A DNA stretch of 64,000 nt from Chondrosia reniformis (lineage: Eukaryota; Porifera; Demospongiae; Chondrillida; Chondrillidae): positions 8,665,130 to 8,729,129 of the forward strand of contig OX359191.1 of assembly GCA_947172415.1 (NCBI GenBank), written 5' to 3'. The notes beneath the pieces were generated by a model that was not told where the DNA came from, did not search any database, and saw only the letters and a list, made by a program, of their open reading frames with translations. Position 1 is the first letter of the stretch; every line of letters begins with the position of its first letter. Of the stretch, positions 46,901-56,538 are shown in pieces. The position numbers and the translations under genes were made by a program.

Positions 46901-49856
46901 TTTTTCATACATACACAGATATACAAATGTACGTACATACTACACATATGAAGATATACAGATATGCATAATTACCTATACTTGAATTCCGGCTGCTCCT
47001 AGGTTTAGCACATACCACATTTCTGAAGAGAAGTTTCAACTGAGCATCAAGTATATCTACATCTCTGCCACGAAACACCTTGATAATGTAAACATTCACA
47101 GATGCCAGACTGAGACACAAAGCACAGTGCATGTACAGTGCTCCCCTATCACACTCGTGAAAGAAATGAGAACCATTAATAAAATTATATGCTTGCTGTA
47201 TAAAAGTTGTTACTGATAACGGAACCACAACCATATGACACAAACTAGACAACAATGCACAGTCACACCTTTGCCACAAAAGTGCCATTCTTCTTCAAAA
47301 TTTTCTTAGTAATGTCCAATGCCTGAATGTCCGCATAGAACAACACAAGGTCAAATGGGTCCAGTTTTACAAGACAAATACAAGCACATTTGAGTGATAG
47401 TACAAGCTAGTACAGTCAGGTGCACCAAGAAGATGAACTTACTGCAAGGAGCAGCTGGCCTTGTATAAACTCGTCCATATCATGAAGACCTGTAACTAAG
47501 AAACCAGCAATGATATTAGATATACTGTCTCCGCCCACATCAGTCATGTGACCTACATGCAGTAGCCACATACAATACCTGACACACTAATCACATGTGC
47601 ACCCAAGTACACTAACCATCTGCGGCTCCATCACACACTAATCACATGTGCACCCAAGTACACTAACCATCTGGGGCTCCATCACACACTAATCACATGT
47701 GCACCTAAGTACACTAACCATCTGCGGCTCCATCACACACTAATCACATGTGCACCCAAGTACACTAACCATCTGCGGCTCCATCACACACTAATCACAT
47801 GTGCACCCAAGTACACTAACCATCTGGGGCTCCATCATAATCACATGTGCACCCAAGTACACTAACCATCTGGGGCTCCATCACACACTAATCACATGTG
47901 CACCCAAGTACACTAACCATCTGGGGCTCCATCATAATCACATGTGCACCCAAGTACACTAACCATCTGGGGCTCCATCATAATCACATGTGCACCCAAG
48001 TACACTAACCATCTGGGGCTCCATCACACACTAATCACATGTGCACCCAAGTACACTAACCATCTGGGACTCCGTCATACACTAATCACATGTGCACCCA
48101 AGTACACTAACCATCTGGGGCTCCATCACACACTAATCACATGTGCACCCAAGTACACTAACCATCTGGGGCTCCATCATAATCACATGTGCACCCAAGT
48201 ACACTAACCATCTGGGGCTCCATCACACACTAATCACATGTGCACCCAAGTACACTAACCATCTGGGACTCCGTCATACACTAATCACATGTGCACCCAA
48301 GTACACTAACCATCTGGGGCTCCATCACACACTAATCACATGTGCACCCAAGTACACTAACCATCTGGGGCTCCATCATAATCACATGTGCACCCAAGTA
48401 CACTAACCATCTGGGGCTCCATCACACACTAATCACATGTGCACCCAAGTACACTAACCATCTGGGGCTCCATCATAATCACATGTGCACCCAAGTACAC
48501 TAACCATCTGGGACTCCATCATAATCACATATGCACCCAAGTACACTAACCATCTGGGGCTCCATCATAATCACATATGCACCCAAGTACACTAACCATC
48601 TGGGACTCCATCATACACTAATCACATGTGCACCCAAGTACACTAACCATCTGGGGCTCCATCATAATCACATATGCACCCAAGTACACTAACCATCTGG
48701 GGCTCCATCATAATCACATGTGCACCCAAGTACACTAACCATCTGGGGCTCCATCATAATCACATGTGCACCCAAGTACACTAACCATCTGGGACTCCAT
48801 CATACACTAATCACATATGCACCCAAGTACACTAACCATCTGGGGCTCCATCATACACTAATCACATGTGCACCCAAGTACACTAACCATCTGGGGCTCC
48901 ATCATACACTAATCACATGTGCACCCAAGTACACTAACCATCTGGGGCTCCATCATACACTAATCACATGTGCACCCAAGTACACTAACCATCTGGGGCT
49001 CCATCATACACTAATCACATGTGCACCCAAGTACACTAACCATCTGGGGCTCCATCACACACTAATCACATGTGCACCCAAGTACACTAACCATCTGGGG
49101 CTCCATCGCACACTACTAGATCGGCTTCCAATCCTTCAAAATGGCGTGTGATTTCTCTTGCAGTAGACTCCTAGCAAAGTAATTAGCCGTAGAGATCTGA
49201 TACATTTGGAAGATGCCACAATGTTAGCTCTTTAGATGTCTTAATACTCACATCCATCATTGTAATGTCCCCTGTAGTTGGATCACCCCGAGGATAGGGG
49301 CCATGGGCTCACCTTTGTAATGTCCCCCTGTAGTTGGATCACCCCGGGGATAGGGGCCATGGGCTCACCTTTGTAATGTCCCCCTGTAGTTGGATCACCC
49401 CGGGGATAGGGGCCATGGGCTGGAGGTCCACGGCAACTATCTTGACTTCCTTATCCATTTTCTCTCCTTCCTCCTTGTCTCCTCTGAAACAGAAACACAG
49501 TGCATACTCAGATGGACAGGTTGCCGTTCCAGATATTTAAACTCACAGAAGTGTCTTTGCCAATACCTGGCTCCAGCTACCAGGGGCAGCACACAAGTCG
49601 ACAACCTTCTTGACACCTTGATCGAATATCAGTGAGAGGTATACCGTAGTAGTAAGGTAGGTTCATGAAAAAACTTCACACCAAAATGTATGTGCTGTAT
49701 GGTAAGAATACAATATCCGGGTGATTGTACTATACCTCGAAGAATCCCAAATTCTTCGTCTATGTGCATCAATTTGAAGGCGCTTCTTGCTCTCCATCCT
49801 TCCTCCTTTGCTAACCTATAATATATGTCCCTCTTGTCTCTAGAAGACTTTCCCAT
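43908..49856 (-). CDS. FTSJ1: tRNA 2'-O-ribose methyltransferase (FTSJ1/TRM7)
   Basis: About eleven exons. Exons read in phase are 49736-49856, 49567-49616, about 49373-49485, 49092-49167, 47443-47495, about 47270-47325, 46985-47086, about 46187-46253, about 44746-44843 and 43908-44058. The start [20 protein letters not shown] is near identical to human FTSJ1. SAM binding: [13 protein letters not shown]. The K-D-K-E catalytic tetrad is present: RARSAFKL (K), LVVCDGAPD (D), [11 protein letters not shown] (K), and Glu after NSSI, whose codon is split between two exons. The C-terminal part has [19 protein letters not shown] and ends ASFHLT. The enzyme methylates positions 32 and 34 of tRNA anticodon loops. 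Two separate tandem arrays overrun its splice donors, one enlarging an intron to about 1.6 kb. Confidence 0.93.
45875..46095. repeat. Palindromic MITE-like element in an FTSJ1 intron
   Basis: Two arms of about 100 bp (45875-45975 and 45994-46095) are near-perfect reverse complements around an 18-bp spacer. The left arm contains CAGAATGTCATTG and CATTATACGTAACAAAGG, the right arm their inverses. A few mismatches and one 4-5 base gap are seen. No coding capacity. Confidence 0.92.
46683..46910 (-). repeat. Interspersed repeat family A copy
   Basis: A near full-length copy in an FTSJ1 intron. It contains AAGATAAAGAAAAAGACAAA, CAGCTGTCTGACCCAGTGGA, the purine block, CCCCTATAGG and ATAGCATGTAGGAAAATGGT, in the same order as the copy at 62092. 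Confidence 0.9.
47580..49112. repeat. 46/51-bp minisatellite built from an FTSJ1 exon end plus splice donor (~31 copies)
   Basis: Units of 51 and 46 bp alternate irregularly for 1.5 kb. On the minus strand each unit contains GATGGAGCCCCAGATG followed by GTTAGTGTACTTGG. The FTSJ1 exon 49092-49167 ends exactly with GATGGAGCCCCAGATG and the donor GTTAGTG, so the exon end is the first copy of the array. The next exon (47495) begins beyond the last copy. Open frames of 87-143 codons inside the array reflect the 51-bp period and are not genes. Confidence 0.95.
49274..49428. repeat. 56-bp triplication spanning the donor of FTSJ1 exon 3
   Basis: Copies start at 49274, 49330 and 49386. On the minus strand each reads CCCATGGCCCCTATCCC, then an exon part encoding [11 protein letters not shown], then GTGAG. 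The copy nearest the exon body supplies [17 protein letters not shown] plus donor. A partial fourth copy beyond (near 49250-49273) ends ACAATGATGGAT then GTGAGT, an alternative donor. Confidence 0.93.
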
Positions 49857-50115
49857 CGTATTTCGAAATCAGCTCCAGCAAATTTCAATTCGCCATTTTA
49901 GTGATGAAAATGGCCGCCAAGGAATATCTATATAGCCTGCATTAATGATCTTATCATCATGCAGATAATTATATCGAAATGATAGTCCCTGAACATCAGA
50001 ATAACACACTAATCACGAACACAATAAATTGAAAATACTATAAACAATACATCTGTAAGTCAAATATGGTTGCTTTGACACGATATATATGTACAAAAAA
50101 CTAAATTCTGTGTTA

Positions 50116-51106
50116 TTATTGAAACATAGAGGCCTTATCCTTGAAGGCCTGTCTCCTCTCTTTAGCTTCTTCAGCCTCTTTTTTCTTTCTTTCTTGCTCT
50201 TCCTTAATCTCCATTTCAAATTTTGCTCCTTGTTCAATTTCCTTTACCTTGGACTCGAAAAAGGTTTTAGCTCCCCCTACACCTTCCTTAGTAACATCAC
50301 AGACGGCAGCAATCTTTGCCAAACCTTCAATTTGCAGCTCACCTGTTCTGGCCTTGCGGAAGATGAGCATAAACTGGGAGGGAGGGAGAGAGAGAGAGAG
50401 AGAGAGGTCTCAATGTTCATTTGTGTATTCGGTAACCCTAGCTTAACTATATTCATAGACAAATAAGGAACTAATATTTCAGTTAATGCGTTTATTCAAA
50501 CCTCTCTGAAGGAAATACATCCATCATTGTCCTCGTCCACCTCCTTGATCATTGCTTTAAGACCCAGATGAGTCTGAGGTTCACCTAACTTCTCCATCAT
50601 TAACTTTAGCTCCATCATATCAATAAAGTTGTTGCGATCCACATCATAACTACATGAAAACAAACAAGTCTGCATCATAACTACACGAAACAAACAAGTC
50701 TGCATCATAACTACATGAAACAAACAAGTCTGCATCATAACTACATGAAATAAACAAGTCTGCATCATAACTACATGAAATAAACAAGTCTGCATCATAA
50801 CTACATGAAATAAACAAGTCTGCATCATAACTACATGAAACAAACAAGTCTGCATCATAACTACATGAAACAAACAAGTCTGCATCATAACTACATGAAA
50901 CACCTCCACACACTGCACAGTTCTATATAAACACTTGGAGACTGCGAGACTTACAGTTGAAACTTTTTTCTAAATTCTTTGATTTCCTGTATTGAAAACT
51001 CCTTAAATTCCGCATACACTGATTGCGTAACTTTTCCAGGAGCCACTTGCCCCTCGTTGATCTGCTGTTGTCTGTTCAATTTGGATGCCAGTTCGGATTC
51101 AGCCAT
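50116..51106 (-). CDS. EF-hand protein of the EFHD1/EFHD2 (swiprosin) family
   Basis: Three exons fit in phase (50955-51106, 50502-50649, 50116-50373), giving 185 residues. The start MAESELASKLNRQQQ is like swiprosin. The conserved block YAEFKEFSIQEIKEFRKKF leads into two EF-hands: DVDRNNFIDMMELKLMMEKL and DEDNDGCISFRE, with LGEPQTHLGLKAMIKEVDED between them. The last exon encodes FMLIFRKARTGEL and a C-terminal charged coiled coil (KFEMEIKEEQERKKKEAEEA) ending ASMFQ. The family binds calcium and actin; in animals EFHD1 is linked to mitochondria and EFHD2 to the cytoskeleton. The two cannot be separated here. The N-terminal disordered part is shorter than in human EFHD2 (240 residues). Its second-exon acceptor lies at the edge of a tandem array. 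Confidence 0.92.
50642..50905. repeat. 30-bp minisatellite carrying the EFHD exon-2 acceptor
   Basis: About 8.5 units of 30 bp. On the minus strand each unit reads TTGTTTCATGTAG then TTATGATGCAGAC. The real exon 2 begins TTTTCATGTAG then TTATGATGTGG, so the exon start is the last unit of the array. The 30-bp period leaves all frames open, producing spurious frames. Confidence 0.95.
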
Positions 51107-52185
51107 ATTACCAGGACTATCGCACTCTACAAAGATATTCAGATGGAGCAGCAGTAGTTATACAACCTGACAGGATGGCTGGAGGAGACAGTGTATTATT
51201 TATCATACAAGGAGGCAAATATCAGAGGAAATTGAGTCAATAGGAAAGTACAGTTAGAACTCTTACAAGTGTTATCTTTCCAAAACAGTCTGAGCACACG
51301 TAAGGTAATGCCTAATATGGCCATTACAGTAGGATCAACAAAAACAATGAAGGAGCCATTAGACAAGCCAAGGTGCTAGCAGCTGTTCATCATTGTTATG
51401 CATACAAAGACTACAAATTTAAAAAAGGAAATGATATCCAAACTGTGAAACTACATTGGCCTATGTGTACATAACTATTATTATAATGGAGACATTAGCA
51501 GAGTACTTCCTAATGCACGTAGTTACAAAGTGAAACACTCGAAAGATAATAATAGCCTTAACAAGGTAGCACTTTACAACAAAAATCTAAGGACTTTAAT
51601 GCTCTCAGAGTTAATATACAATAGGCAACTAGGTTTGCTTAATGTGATGGCTTTACTTTTGGCTTGTGAAACAACGCAGATTAACGCTGTAAACTCAGAT
51701 CACACAATCTATATCCAATAAAAAGGTGCTAGGATAGCGTGGATTTAACCTATAAATCATTTGCCATCTCATACATCTCATCTGATCAGAAGTAGGTACA
51801 TCGCACGGCTAGCTGGAAATGTATACAAACACAACGATAATTAAATTAAGAACTAGATTGATTAATCCATGTTTCCACTGAGTAACTGAGAGAGTAGCAG
51901 GTCCACTAACGCCAATGAACCGCTCAAAAGTAGGCATATTCATCGCATGAATCACGAATGAAACGGAAATAGTGAATAATCGCTACGGAAATTCCACACG
52001 CAGGACTTTTAATTGATCGCAGAGTTATAGTCCAGATACATACAAAGAAAAAACTTACCAAAAATTGTTTCCTTATAAAACCACTCCCTACACAAACAGA
52101 CATACGACTAACGAATACACATAGCGAAAACGCATCAGGTGACACTGTTGTAAAACGCAATCCTGTAGTAGCTACGAATGCATAC
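51107..52185. other. Divergent intergenic region between EFHD and FOXRED1
   Basis: About 1.1 kb between two divergent start codons, so both promoters should lie here. No open frame of note and no repeat were recognised. Confidence 0.5.
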
Positions 52186-54735
52186 ATGCGACCACTTTGT
52201 GCAAGAATCATCGGACCAGGTAGCCTCATTAGCCGACGGACTGGAGCTTACAGTACCTTTAGGCATATTAGCAGTCGGAGCGTTGCGGAGCGATATGACA
52301 TCGTGATTGCTGGGGGTGGTGTGATGGGTTTGTCGACAGCCTACTTCATCAAGTCCATGGAACCACGGAGTAGCGTCTGTGTTGTCGAGAGAGATCCGAC
52401 TGTGAGATTATGACACGTAATCATTTCCGGCTGTGCCAATAAAACCTAGTTAGCTATTCAAGTAGTGTATTTTCTTGTCCTCCAATGAAAGGAATATTCT
52501 CTTTATTATATGGGAAATGTGACGCAATGTTGGAACCCGATCCTGCAGTGATAGTCACTCCCACCACATTGCTGCAATCCTTAATTAGGTTATTAGAGTT
52601 ATGTTCCATGTACTGCACTGCTGGATGTAGTATTTCCAGTGCATATCTGAATGATTTACTAATCGAAGTGTTGCTGTTCTCTGACTGGCAGTATAGGTTC
52701 AGTTCCTCCACACTCTCAGTCTCATCCATACGGCAGCAATTTTCATCTAAAGAGAATGTTCAGTTATCTCTGTGGAGTGTAGGATTTCTGAAAAACATTT
52801 CAACCTTCCTCTCAGTCCCTGGGGAGGATCCGCCCGATGTGCAGTTCTTTGAAGGAGGTTACCTCTTCTTGGGTTCTGAAAAGGGAAGATCTATTCAGAA
52901 AATGAACTATGAACTTCAGAGGTAGGTAGGTATAGGTGATTAACCTGGTTAGGTAATGTATGTATATAACTTTAGAACTGTAATCTTTTCTTCTCTTAGA
53001 AGTTTGGGTGCCAAAATAGAGTGGTTGAGCAAGGAGCAGCTAAAACAAAGGTTTCCATGGTTACAATTGGATGGTATTACACAAGGAACATTGGGTAACA
53101 CTACTAGTGTCAAATTCCTGTTATATGGAGGTCTTATATAGCCAGAGTTTATAACTCCACTGGTCTCTCCATTGTCTGTTATATGGAGGTCTAATATAGC
53201 CAGAGTTTATAACTCCACTGGTCTCTCCATTGTCTGCTATATGGAGGTCTAATATAGCCAGAGTTTATAACTCCACTGGTCTCTCCATTGTCTGCTATAT
53301 GGAGGTCTAATATAGCCAGAGTTTATAACTCCACTGGTCTCTCCATTGTCTGCTATATGGAGTGGTCTAATATAGCCAGAGTTTATAACTCCACTGGTCT
53401 CTATATTGTCTGCTATATGGAGTGGTCTAATATAGCCAGAGTTTATAACTCCACTGGTCTCTATATTGTTTGTATATATTCTGTGGTAATCACCATCTTG
53501 TTTATGCCTTGTCAGGAGTGCAGCATGAGGGATGGTTTGACTCGTGGTCCTTGCTGTCCGCCTTCAAGAAGAAAGCCATCTCCTTGGGTGTGCATTATAT
53601 AGAAGGTACAGTGGTTGGCATGGAAACAGATTCCAACCGAATCAACTCTGTTAAGGTTTGTATTGAGTGGATGATCTGCTGTGACATGTGACCTACGTGC
53701 ATCGGCAGATGGTGACTGACGTGTGATGGTAGGCTTGTGTTGTGCAGGTGGTCACTAAGGATGGTACAAGTGCTGGCTTGCGGTGTGGGTATGTGGTAAA
53801 TGGAGGAGGTCCTTGGGCAGCAGATATTGCATCCTTAGCAGGTACTGTGTTATCTCACTTAGACTGGGAGAGCCACTTAGCCAATGTAGGCTACTTTCCA
53901 GGGCTCCATGTATAAAGGAATAATACATACATATACACAAAGAGATATCAAGTATTAATAGAGTCAGTTATTAGTGTTGTTACTGGTATTAGGTATTGGT
54001 TGCAGAGAGCAATCTGACCCAATCATGCACATACCCCTGCCAGTGAGACCCTACAAGAGAATGGTGTATGTCATTCACTGTCCAGACGGACCAGAAGGTG
54101 TGGTTCCTGTGACCATTGACCTGAGTGGTTTATATTTGCGATCAGAAGGTCAGGGAAAGGAAAGGATTTACATTTGTGGTGGAATTAATCCAGTAAGCAT
54201 GTTTAATAAAGAAATGATACACTTATTAGCTGATAAACTTGAACTGTAGGAAGGAGATCCTGACGGGATGCCTCTGGATGTGGACTATGACTTTTTTGAT
54301 AAAGAAGTGTGGCCAGTGCTGGCAGACAGAATTCCAGCTTTTCAGGCTCTGAAGGTGAGTGTAATATTATCCCTTTTTGTACCAGTTACCCTTGAAGTGT
54401 TCAAAATCTATGTTAGGAAGCCTAAATGTTTTTAAAAGGAAATTGTATTGGTTCATAAAGGTCTTCTTGTTGATTGGCAGGTGAAGAATGCGTGGGCAGG
54501 ATATTATGAATATAACACATTTGATCAGAATGCAATATTGGGGGCTCACACTGTCGTGACAAATCTTTATTTTATTAATGGTTTCAGTGGCCATGGCATC
54601 CAACAGGCTCCTGCTGCTGGGAGGTGCCTTGCCGAGATGATACTGAATGGTAAGAGTGTCACCGTCGATGTTTCAAGGATGGGATTTGATAGGATCATCA
54701 GAAATGAACAATTATTGGAAGAAAATGTTGTCTGA
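52186..54735 (+). CDS. FOXRED1: FAD-dependent oxidoreductase FOXRED1, complex I assembly factor
   Basis: Eight exons. Exons 1-4 are 52186-52401, 52692-52921, 53000-53094 and about 53516-53656; the others start near 53749, 53973, 54250 and 54481. The N-terminus is a basic, acid-free presequence (MRPLCARIIGPGSLISRRTG), followed by the Rossmann FAD motif YDIVIAGGGVMGLSTAYF. Further family blocks are TLSVSSIRQQFSSKENVQLS, VQHEGWFDSWSLLSAFKKK, KRMVYVIHCPDGPEG and GYYEYNTFDQNAILG, then the C-terminal FAD motif INGFSGHGIQQAPAAGR. The match to human FOXRED1 is close throughout. The protein belongs to the DAO/sarcosine-oxidase fold and supports assembly of mitochondrial complex I. An open frame runs back through intron 1 from exon 2, but the phase-0 junction at 52401/52692 fits the family. 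It converges on BCS1L with 190 bases between stops. Confidence 0.93.
53116..53470. repeat. ~58-60-bp intronic minisatellite in FOXRED1
   Basis: About six units containing AATATAGCCAGAGTTTATAA, CTCCACTGGTCTCT and TTGTCTGCTATATGGAG. The array starts about 20 bases after the exon-3 donor (53094) and does not include it. Confidence 0.95.
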
Positions 54736-54925
54736 CGTTATTTTATAATTTATAATATATATCACAATTACAATCAATTATTTTTCATTACTGGTATCTT
54801 ATAATTTATTAGCAATTATCTGTAAAATTATAGTTCATAAATATTTGTTGGCTATGGCAATGAAGCTACATATGAATGTCCATGAGATGTAGGCCCAGAG
54901 TTGACTGCAGCATATATTGTATAGC

Positions 54926-56369
54926 TCATATTTCCCCTATTGAGTGTGCATGATCAATGGCACCAGAATCGTCACTCTTATAAAACATAAAATGTCCTTG
55001 TATCTGAGCCAAACTGATTGGTCTATTGAGTTCAGCTACCTTAATGGCAAATGTTTCAGCATTTTCCTGTGGTGACTTGGGATAGAACCTCCTATACATT
55101 TGTTCACATTGATACCTTGTAGCATGTCCTACCCGCTGCTTGAAGTCCACCCTACCTGGTCGAACCAAAGCTGGGTCCAAACGATCAAGGTAGTTGGTAG
55201 TCATAAACACAATGCGGGCTTCAGTAGATGCCACTCCATCAAGAGCATTCAGCAGTCCACTTAGTGAAAGTCTACTCAGACCTTCAAATGCAGTAGTCAC
55301 ACTGCTTGCTTCCTGTCTGCTGGGCAAAGCAGCGTCTACGTCCTCCAGTAGTACTATAGTCTGCTGTGGGGCGACACTGAGGAGGTGGTTCAGTCTGTCA
55401 TCGGACAGCCCTCGATCACTGAGGTTTATCAGACAGATGCCATACTCCATGTGACCTGCTAGAGCTGTAATGAAGCTGCTCTTGCCGCAGCCCGGGGGCC
55501 CATACAAGAGGTACCCCCTCCTGTAAGGAATACCACGCTCCATGTACCAACGAGGATTCCCAATAAACTCTTCAACATCTCTTACTATGTTCTCAGTTAC
55601 TCCTCTATCTAGGATAACAGAATCTAAAGGTCTCTTCTTTCTAGGATACCCAAACTGTCTCCATTCAGACCCAAAGGCAGTGTACATTATTGTCTTTCCT
55701 TCGTGGCCTTGTAAGGCCCTCCCTCTAGACTCCTCCAGCATATCGAAGTATATCTGCTTGTTCCTCCCAACAGAGGTTAGAGTGACAGTCTCCCATGGTG
55801 ATCCAGAGTGAAGGTCAACCATCTGTTTCTCTCTGTTGCGCTCTACCCTTATCAGAGCACCTTTGTACCAGAAGAAATGCACTCCTAACAAATATAAAAG
55901 GAATAACAAATAAATAATAGAGCGGATACCTAATATCTAAAATAAACAAACAAACAGATTGGAATTCATATGTCCAAAGCAGTATCTATATAAAAAATGC
56001 CCATGTATTGCATATAGGTTGCAACTATTTGATGTGCTAAATCCATCATTAAATGACATACTTACCTGGACTAGGTACAAAATGAAATTTTGTTTCAATC
56101 TTTCCATTTTCGTGTTGATGAAAGCTAGTCTCCACGCTCAAGTGCTGCGTACTGCTGGCGTTTGACGTGATCCACTGAAGTAACCAAAGGTAGCTCTTAT
56201 CCTTACTGGGAACCTCCAAAGTTGTCATAAAATGGCGGCGAAATAGGACGTTAGCAAATTGGAAACCCTTCCTCAGCACAGCTAACCCAGCACCTACGCC
56301 AACCAGGCCAAAACCAGCACCGAAATACGGATTGTCCTTCAAGGAGGATAGCAACTCGGAGAAGGGCAT
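54926..56369 (-). CDS. BCS1L: BCS1L-type mitochondrial AAA ATPase, complex III assembly
   Basis: Two exons (56066-56369 and 54926-55884) give 420 residues; human BCS1L has 419. The start [20 protein letters not shown] is chosen because it matches the family N-terminus; an in-frame ATG at 56423 would add 18 residues. A transmembrane helix follows ([12 protein letters not shown]). The BCS1-specific region has [18 protein letters not shown] and [10 protein letters not shown]. The AAA domain shows Walker [18 protein letters not shown], Walker [16 protein letters not shown], sensor [20 protein letters not shown] and the BCS1-like tail [14 protein letters not shown]. The protein translocates the folded Rieske Fe-S protein across the inner membrane during complex III maturation. 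Confidence 0.95.
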
Positions 56370-56538
56370 GTCAGAAAGTTCGGGAAACTCCCCCAGTGGC
56401 GTCGTATGTGCATCACTATACAATTAATTTATAGTGTTTTCACAATAATACAAAGCAATCCAAAAGCACATACAAAATGTTAAGCTGTCAACTAAGACAA
56501 ATGCAGCAAGGAATAATTTTGCATGACAGTTGAGCAGG

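Noticed and set aside
47580-49112. CRISPR-like appearance of regular repeats
   Set aside because: There are no unique spacers, the genome is eukaryotic, and units are contiguous copies of an exon end.
47944-49151. Repeated open frames of 87-143 codons ([13 protein letters not shown]-type)
   Set aside because: They lie wholly in the 46/51-bp minisatellite of the FTSJ1 intron; the 51-bp period keeps frames open.
50650-50918. Frames of 87 and 140 codons over the EFHD intron
   Set aside because: The 30-bp repeat keeps frames open; only the last part is the true exon 2.
52454-52729. 91-codon minus-strand frame in FOXRED1 intron 1
   Set aside because: It starts inside FOXRED1 exon 2 on the opposite strand, with no family resemblance and no splice context.
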